Assembly (NCBI RefSeq): GCF_042477335.2
Contig: NC_091263.1
Location: 73,520,501 to 73,584,500 of the forward strand
Direction: 5' to 3'
Length of the DNA: 64,000 nucleotides
Source of the DNA: Ovis canadensis
Lineage: Eukaryota; Chordata; Mammalia; Artiodactyla; Bovidae
The notes below the pieces were generated by a model. The model saw nothing but the letters and a program-made list of their open reading frames with translations. It was not told where the DNA came from and did not search any database. Numbering within the stretch: the first letter of the stretch is position 1; every line of letters begins with the position of its first letter. Shown here piece by piece: positions 57,940-64,000 of this stretch. The position numbers and the translations under genes are program-made.

Positions 57940-58870
57940 TTCTGCCAATCTGATGGGTGAAACCTAAGGTCTCTCGTTTGCTTTCATTGAGATCATTGTA
58001 GATTCGCATGTGGCTGAAAGAAATAATACAGACAGACCAGATGTACTCTTTCCCCGATTTCCCCTAATGGTAACATCTTGCAAAAGTACGATACAGTACT
58101 GCAACCAGATACTGAAGCCACAAAATCCCCTGATTCTGTTCAGCTTTCCTCAGTTTTCCTGGACTCTGTACGTGTGTGTTGTATACGCGTGTCTCATGTG
58201 CAGGTCTGTGTACCCGTCTCTGCCATCAAGAGCTGAAGGGCTGCAATGCTGAGTTTAAGCGGAACTCGAAGACACAAATCAGACTGTGATGCCCACACCC
58301 TAGGAGGAACTAGGGCTGTCTTATTCCGCAACTAGTGTTTCTTGACTGCCTTCTTGTTGCTGCTTCCTCTCACTTCCCTGAAGATGCTCAATCGCTGGGG
58401 CCTGTTCACGGGCAGTTACCGTGGTCGGGCCTCGATCACAACGCGGCTTCGGCCAAAAATGGCTTCCTTTATGTCAGCCAAGCCAGGTCTGCTTCCCTTT
58501 CTCCAGGGACCCTCCGACTCTTCTGCGTACACAATCTCTGACCATCACAAATAAAGCTGCTGCGAAGATTTGTGAAAAGGTCTTTGTGTGCCGCTGCCCT
58601 CTTCCTATGGTGCTTCCCCATCTCAGTGAGCTGAACACCCTCCATGTGTCTGCCGTCTTTGTGTGCACGTCATTTTCACCCAGGCTGCTGCCCTCTTCCT
58701 ATGGTGCTTCCCCATCTCAGTGAGCTGAACACCCTCCATGTGTCTGCAGGCTATTCAAGTTTCCTCCTGTGAGAATGGCTGAGTCCGCTCACTTTTGCTA
58801 TTTTCTTGGGGCCCTTCTCTGATAGACTTGAAAGAATTCTATTTTCTGTATGCCAGTCCTTTGTCACACC
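57940..58870 (-). mobile_element. Old L1 relic (antisense)
   Basis: Discontinuous antisense L1M-like pieces: 'ctgccaatctgatgggtgaa', 'aatggtaacatcttgcaaaa', 'acaaataaagctgctgcgaa' and 'gccagtcctttgtcacacc'. It is interrupted by the 61-bp duplication at 58.6-58.75 kb. Confidence 0.6.
58593..58747. repeat. 61-bp direct duplication, 94-bp offset
   Basis: Copy 1 is 58,593-58,653 and copy 2 is 58,687-58,747, identical over 61 bp from 'gctgccctcttcctatggtg' to 'ccctccatgtgtctgc'. They are separated by 33 bp. Confidence 0.95.
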
Positions 58871-59732
58871 AGGTCATCTTTGTGGACAGTTCGGTGATCA
58901 CTGTTTCTCAACGTGATGTAAAGACTGGGAATTGAGAAAGAGCCTGTGAAGCGTGGATTTGGATGCTGATGAAAGGACAGACGGGTTTGGTTCAGGCTGC
59001 CTGCACTGAATCTGGGGAGATGGCTACACACGCCCCCCCCTCCATGCCCTGTAGCATCTCCTTTGCCTCCATTATATGCCAAGAATATGCTTTAATGGCA
59101 GCGAGCATCCCAGCCTCTGCCTGCTGCAGGGCAAACGCCAGGCATCTTTACGTTTTGGTCTCATTCAGAGGAGGCATTTGGACGCACGTTGCGTCACAAA
59201 ACCCTGCTTTTCAGCGTCTCGACCTGCCCTGGAAAACTGCTGATTTCATGATGTACTTCCTTCCGCATGCTGCTGTTCTCCCCAGCGCTGCAGCCAGCTT
59301 AGAGTCCTGACTCACCCTCCAGCCAGCCACCGAGAATGCTGATGACGCTGGCACGGTCAGTGCTCTCCAAGTGACTCTGATGGGGGAAACAGCTTCTGGA
59401 CAAGCCCAGGCCAGTGCAATCTCAGGTGCCAGGGGGCCCTTTCCTAACCGTCTCATCGCTCAGCCTCTTGCTCTTCCTGCCTCGGCAGGAGCGGAGGCCG
59501 TGCCCCTGCAGTCCTGGCCGTGAAGCTGTGCACTATGCGAGCTGGCACAGCCTGCACTCTCCTGAGCTCAGCGAGCAGTCTCCCGTCTGCACTGGAGTCC
59601 TGGCTGGGGCGCAGTACCCCCAGCGCAGTGGTCTGCAGAGCTGGGTCAACAAGTCCAAAGTCAGCTTGCCCTTCAGTAAATCACCCTGTAAAGCATTCAC
59701 TGACCGAAATTATCTTCACTGGTTTCCCTTAT

Positions 59733-59932
59733 GCACGTCATGCTCAGTACAACTCTTTGCAACCCCATGGACTGCAGCCCGCAGGCTCCTCTGTGCACGG
59801 GATTCTCCAGGCAAGAATACTGGAGTGGGTTGCCATGCCCTCCTCCAGGGGATCTTCCCGACACAGGGATCGAACCTGGGTCTCCATTGGAGGCAGACTC
59901 TTTACCACTAGCGCCACCTGGGAAACCCACTC
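59733..59932 (-). mobile_element. Bov-tA SINE
   Basis: 'accccatggactgcagcccg', 'ggcaagaatactggagtggg', 'gggatcgaacctgggtctcc' and the head at 59,930. Confidence 0.85.
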
Positions 59933-60687
59933 AAAGGTCTGTGGTGAAGATCAAAGAGATGAAATATACGAAAATGCTTTGCAAATTCTACCATGTTTTA
60001 TCGAGATAAACTGGGATTAAGATCAGTTATTTTTGGCCTCACACGTCATAGAATTCTTTTTTCTACACTGATTTATTACAAATAACGGAAATATTTTGGA
60101 CACTTGAATAAGTAATCATAGTATTTCTATTGCACTTGAAGACTGATCAGAAGTAATTTTTCTCTTTGTTTAGGGGTTGGTTTCCTCATTTGATGCAATA
60201 AGAGTTCTCAGGGGACTAAAACTGATTCTAAAAGCTACTGATGCTGACGATTTATCCAAAATGAAGTTTGCTTTGGGGGCACAGCACTCAGAGACGGCTC
60301 TGGACCCAACTGAAATGGGTGGCGAATTGGATCGTCCCTCTGGTTCCAGACTTCTTCTTTCTGGACACGCCCCAACCACATCTAGTCTCCTCGGGACTTC
60401 CTGAGTCAAACAGGGCCACTTCCTTCTCTCTGCAAGGCTGACCAGCCCATTCCACCAGGGGCTAGGATGTCATTTAGTATGCTAGGATAATAATAACCTC
60501 ATTCACACAGTACTTCATAAAATAATAAAACTTCAGTAGGAATCTAGTGTGAGAGGATCATGTACCTCGCTCTGCTGGGCAGTTCCACCTTTGCTCCGTT
60601 ACTTAGCTGCCATCTTATTCTGTGAACCTATGAGGTTTAGAAACCTCACAGATTCTAGCACGGCCTCCCTAAATGAGAGTAGCTGGC

Positions 60688-60806
60688 TGACTTGTTTATT
60701 CGGCTGTGCTGGGTCTTCCTTGCGGCACACGGGGTCCTCTATCTTCACTGGGGCATGCGGAGCACGACGTCTTAGCCACTGGGCCACCAGGGAGGTCCCG
60801 GGATCT
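60688..60806 (-). mobile_element. tRNA-Glu-derived SINE (CHR-type)
   Basis: 'ttcggctgtgctgggtcttc' and 'cttagccactgggccaccag' are antisense to the SINE head, which lies at the right end. Confidence 0.65.
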
Positions 60807-61164
60807 GGATATTTAAGTAGGAGGCATTAGCACCGTGACCTACTGCTTTTCACAGGCGAGATGCCTGGATGCTTTCACGTGGTACATGGCAGGACATAGA
60901 CTGCAATTGAGTCGAGTGGTAATAAAACCTGCTCTCAAGCCCTTTTCAATCCTTCCAGCACCAAGGAGAAGTCTCAGTTTGGTGCTTACCAGCATTTAGC
61001 TCCCCTGTGACACTGCCTAACCTTCCGGAACGGGGGGCGCCTAGGTCGAGTGGCCATGCTGGGTGCTGCCGTTTTACCGTGATGATATAACATAACATGC
61101 AAGGTAGCGTGCTTCCTCACTTGTGTGGCAGAGTCTGCTCTTTTTGTCTTTTTCAGGCACACAC

Positions 61165-61610
61165 ACATATTTTATTTTCTGGCAGAACCACCTGAGAGAA
61201 AGTTGTGGACTCTGCACATTGTGTTTACAGAGATAACTGAATATAGAATTATCGTGGTTTCAGGTGCATATCATATGATTCGACGTTTGCATATATCAGA
61301 AAATGGCCACCACAAAAGTCAAAGGTCTAGTTAGCATCCATCACCACACAGTGACTCGTTTTCTGTGTGTGTGATGAGACTTTGAAGAAGTTTGGGATTA
61401 ACATACACGCACTGCTATATATATACAATAGACAGCCAAGGAGGACCTAGTGCACAGCACAGGGAACTATCATCGAAACTCAGTAATAACCTGTATGGGA
61501 AAGAAGTCTGAAAAAAGTAGAGACGTGTGTGTGTAACGGAATCACTGTACCGTATACTTGAAACTGACACAAGATAGGAAATCAATTATACGTCAATTAA
61601 AAAAGAAAGA
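61165..61610 (+). mobile_element. L1 3' UTR pieces
   Basis: 'cgacgtttgcatatatcaga' and 'agttagcatccatcaccaca' (older L1M type), then 'tatatacaatagacagccaa', 'acagcacagggaactatcat' and 'aatcaattatacgtcaatta' (ruminant L1 3' end). Two adjoining insertions are likely. Confidence 0.7.
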
Positions 61611-61629
61611 GACTTATCAGGACCCCCCG

Positions 61630-61744
61630 CCCCCGCAGCGGTGGTCCAGTGGTTAAAGGGTGCAGGTTCCATCCCTGGTTGGGGAACTAAGATCCCGCAT
61701 GCCACACGGCACAGCCAAAATTTAAAAAAGAAAAAAAAAGAGAA
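61630..61744 (+). mobile_element. tRNA-Glu-derived SINE (CHR-type)
   Basis: 'gcggtggtccagtggttaaa', 'ggttccatccctggttgggg' and 'aactaagatcccgcatgcca', then a poly-A-rich tail. Confidence 0.85.
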
Positions 61745-61793
61745 AGACACTCTCTAAACAACTTTCAAACATGCGATGGAGCATCATTAAGTA

Positions 61794-61985
61794 CAGGGTT
61801 TCTCCGATGGCTCTGCATGCGGGAGAACTGGGTCCAATCCCTGGGTCGGGAAGATCCCCTATAAGAGGAGATGGCAGCCCACTGCAGTATTCTTGCCTGA
61901 AAAATCCCACGGACAGAGAAGCCTGGTGGGCTGTGATCCGTGGGGTTGCAAAGAGCAACACACGCCTGAACACACACGCCTCTGT
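61794..61985 (+). mobile_element. Bov-tA SINE
   Basis: 'gggtttctccgatggctctg', 'ggtccaatccctgggtcggg', 'cagtattcttgcctgaaaaa' and 'ggggttgcaaagagcaacac'. Confidence 0.85.
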
Positions 61986-62045
61986 AACTGTGTTCCACAT
62001 GCTATCCGTTATGTTCCCAGGACCTTTATTTTATAATTGGAAGTT

Positions 62046-62345
62046 TGTACCTTTTGGCCAGCTTCACTGATTTTCACCGAGCCACTCCCCGCAAACCCAG
62101 CAACCCCCAGTGTGTTCTCTGTTTCTATGAGCTCATTTTTTTCTAACTCTACATAGGAGAGCTCACACAGGAACTATCTTTCTATGGTTTATTTCACTGA
62201 GCGTAATGCCCTCAAGGCCCATCCATGTTATTACAAATGGCAGGATTTCCTTCTCTTTTTTAACGCCTGAATAATATTCTGTTGTTTATAGGTACATAAT
62301 TTCCGTATCCAATCATCTGCCAAAAGACACTTAGGTTGCTTCTGA
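62046..62345 (-). mobile_element. Old L1 3' relic (antisense)
   Basis: 'gtgttctctgtttctatgag', 'ttcactgagcgtaatgccct', 'ccatccatgttattacaaat' and 'cgcctgaataatattctgtt' match the well-known antisense L1M pattern. Confidence 0.75.
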
Positions 62346-62415
62346 AAGCTCCCTCTTAAAATAGGAATAAAATGTGAGTCACCCTAAAAGCACGATGCAG
62401 GAAATGGGGGCAGAT

Positions 62416-62626
62416 GGTGTGTGTCGGCTGCTCATTCGTGTCCGCCTCTCTGCGACCCCATGGACTGCAGCCCGCCAGGCTCCTCTGTCCCTGGGATTCT
62501 CCAGACAGGAGCACTGGAGTGGGTTGCCATTCCCTTCTCCAGAGGATCTTCCCGACCCAGGGATCACACCTGGGCCTCCCGCACTGCAGGCGGATTCGCT
62601 ACCATCTGAGCGCCAGGGAAGCCTAA
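62416..62626 (-). mobile_element. Bov-tA SINE
   Basis: 'accccatggactgcagcccg', 'gagcactggagtgggttgcc', 'gacccagggatcacacctgg' and a head ending 'gcgccagggaagcc'. Confidence 0.85.
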
Positions 62627-62913
62627 ACGAGAACACAGGGGGAGAGCAAGCACACACGCGTGAACAGTCACAGCGACAGATGGGCGTCGGGGGCGAGCCA
62701 GTGGGCCCAGCGTGGGAGCCCCAGGAAGCCCTGAGCCGCCACTGGAGCACAGCCGCCTGTGGGGCTGCTGCGCGGGGCCGGGGAGGGCAGCGCTCACAGA
62801 AGCGGCTGCAGAGAGGTCCACCCCCGAAAGCAGTGCATGCCTGAAAAATTCAGTGTGGGGGGGCAGGTCTTTTCGACACAGGCAGCATCTCAAGTGCAGA
62901 GTAACAGTCTGAC

Positions 62914-62998
62914 TGTGCGTGCGTGCGTGCGTGCGTGTGCGCGCGTGTGCGTGCTCGTGTGCGTGCGCGTGCCTGTGCGCGCGCATGTGCGCGCAGCA
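62914..62998. repeat. Alternating (GTGC)n/(GTGTGCGC)n tract
   Basis: About 85 bp of almost strictly alternating purine-pyrimidine (gtgcgtgcgtgc, gtgcgcgcgtg, tgtgcgcgcatgtgcgcgc). This is a polymorphism-prone simple repeat with Z-DNA potential. Confidence 0.9.
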
Positions 62999-64000
62999 GC
63001 TCACACACCTTTCATGACTGGAAGATTGGAATAGCACAGTGGTGGAAGGCCCTCTCAAACAACCCAACGGTGTTTCTGCCTCGAGGGGATCTGAGACGCC
63101 ACTGCAGGCAAAGTTTCGTCTTCGCTTTTCTCCTTTAGCCGTTCTCACACCCCCTATCCCAGTCTATCATTGTCCCAGGATGCTCAGGTCGTGGCCCGCT
63201 GGACAGAGCCCACAGGCCCCTCCGCTGCAGAGGTCAGGGGACGTTCGCCAGTGGTTTTAGCTCTTCCAGGGTTTCTTCCATGGGTCCCTCTTGGAGACCC
63301 CGTTAAACCCTTCGTGGTGGAGTGCATAGAGGCTGACAAATACCGTCTCCTCAAGGTTCTCCACGTATTAACCACAGACTTTTACCTACTGTTTCCTTCC
63401 ACAATCTTTTAAGACCTTTGTACATTCTTCTGTGAAGGACAGTTGGGTTTACACAGGGACGTATGTTCACACACAGCCCTGTTACATAAGGACATACACA
63501 ATAAACCTGCAGTTCAAGATCTGCAAGGAGGGGGAAGAAAGGAAATCTGAAAAGTCAAGTCAGAGGGAATTTTTGAAAAAGCAAGTGTTAGTTTCATTAC
63601 AGGAGTCTAAACTGTAGACCCTCCAAGGTCAAGGGGAGGCAAGATGGAACCGCGGTTTCCAGAAGCAGCGCCTGGCAGTGGGCCTCACTGGGTGAACAAG
63701 GGCTTTATTGTCCCCCGATGCAGCCCTGCGGAGGTTGCCCAACTGCCCACGGGCCTCAGAGCCAGCATTTCTCAGGCCTCACTAGAAAGTTGCTAAGACA
63801 AGGCATCTTCCACAGGCCTTTCCTGTTCCCAGGTCCCTTCCAGCATCATTCCGGTGGCGTCACCGGCACGGGTTTTATGCTGCCTTTGCGATGATGATAC
63901 AGCAAGCAATGTGGAATGCCCAGAACTGATGTTAATACAAAAGGTTTTTCAAGGGAACGTTGACACTTAGCTCAGTGGAGGGTTTGACTTTAGAATGATC

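Larger units (their letters stand above)
49800..64000. other. Gene-poor, repeat-dense upstream region
   Basis: Three BovB copies, several Bov-tA and CHR-type SINEs, and L1 and MIR pieces account for more than half of this region. The intervals at about 51.1-52.3, 54.2-54.45, 58.9-59.7, 59.95-60.65 and 62.65-64.0 kb hold nothing I can recognise apart from the short repeats listed. In human the next gene in this direction is COPG1, tens of kb away; it is not in this window. Confidence 0.7.

Noticed and set aside
60177-60404. 75-codon plus-strand frame preceded by a pyrimidine-rich tttgtttag
   Set aside because: The length is within chance, no domain or poly(A) signal is placed to support it, and the splice-like site alone is not enough.

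Overview
This is a vertebrate nuclear segment from a ruminant artiodactyl (cattle, sheep, goat or a close relative; I cannot separate these by eye). The evidence is the interspersed-repeat content: BovB (RTE-type) LINEs, Bov-tA SINEs and tRNA-Glu-derived cetartiodactyl (CHR-type) SINEs, alongside mammal-wide L1 and MIR relics. Three spliced protein genes lie in tandem, all on the minus strand. The same gene order is known from the human 3q21 region: RAB43, ISY1, CNBP.

Layout, left to right. 1-12,296: the 3'-ward part of RAB43 intron 1, with no exon visible, old LINE/MIR relics, two CHR-type SINEs and a GC-rich stretch. 12,297-12,494: the first coding exon of RAB43, inside a CpG-rich promoter. 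12.9-18.1 kb: intergenic, repeat-bearing. 18,140-about 33,420: the complete ISY1 gene with 11 exons; the joined reading frame gives 284 residues. Its intron 5 holds an antisense L1 ORF2 relic, out of which a 24-unit, 23-bp minisatellite has grown. 33.4-39.8 kb: intergenic. It contains the divergent side of the ISY1 CpG promoter and, at 34,526-35,294, a candidate plus-strand terminal exon (108-codon ORF plus poly(A) signal) that I could not assign to a known gene. 39,815-about 49,200: the complete CNBP gene with 5 exons; the joined frame is 177 residues with seven CCHC zinc knuckles. 49.3-64 kb: gene-poor, repeat-dense upstream sequence with three BovB copies, Bov-tA, CHR-type and L1 fragments.

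The three genes do not form a pathway. RAB43 is a small GTPase of Golgi/ER-related traffic, ISY1 a spliceosome-associated protein, and CNBP a single-stranded nucleic-acid-binding zinc-knuckle protein. They share strand and CpG-type promoters. The tandem ISY1-RAB43 arrangement is known to yield readthrough transcripts in human, and it is preserved here.

Exon boundaries were read from consensus splice sites plus reading-frame continuity on the reverse complement. They close in frame exactly for ISY1 and CNBP. Repeat limits are approximate (usually within 10-30 bp) because they were recognised by eye, not by alignment. I found no RNA gene, CRISPR array or viral gene, and no clearly novel multi-gene system.
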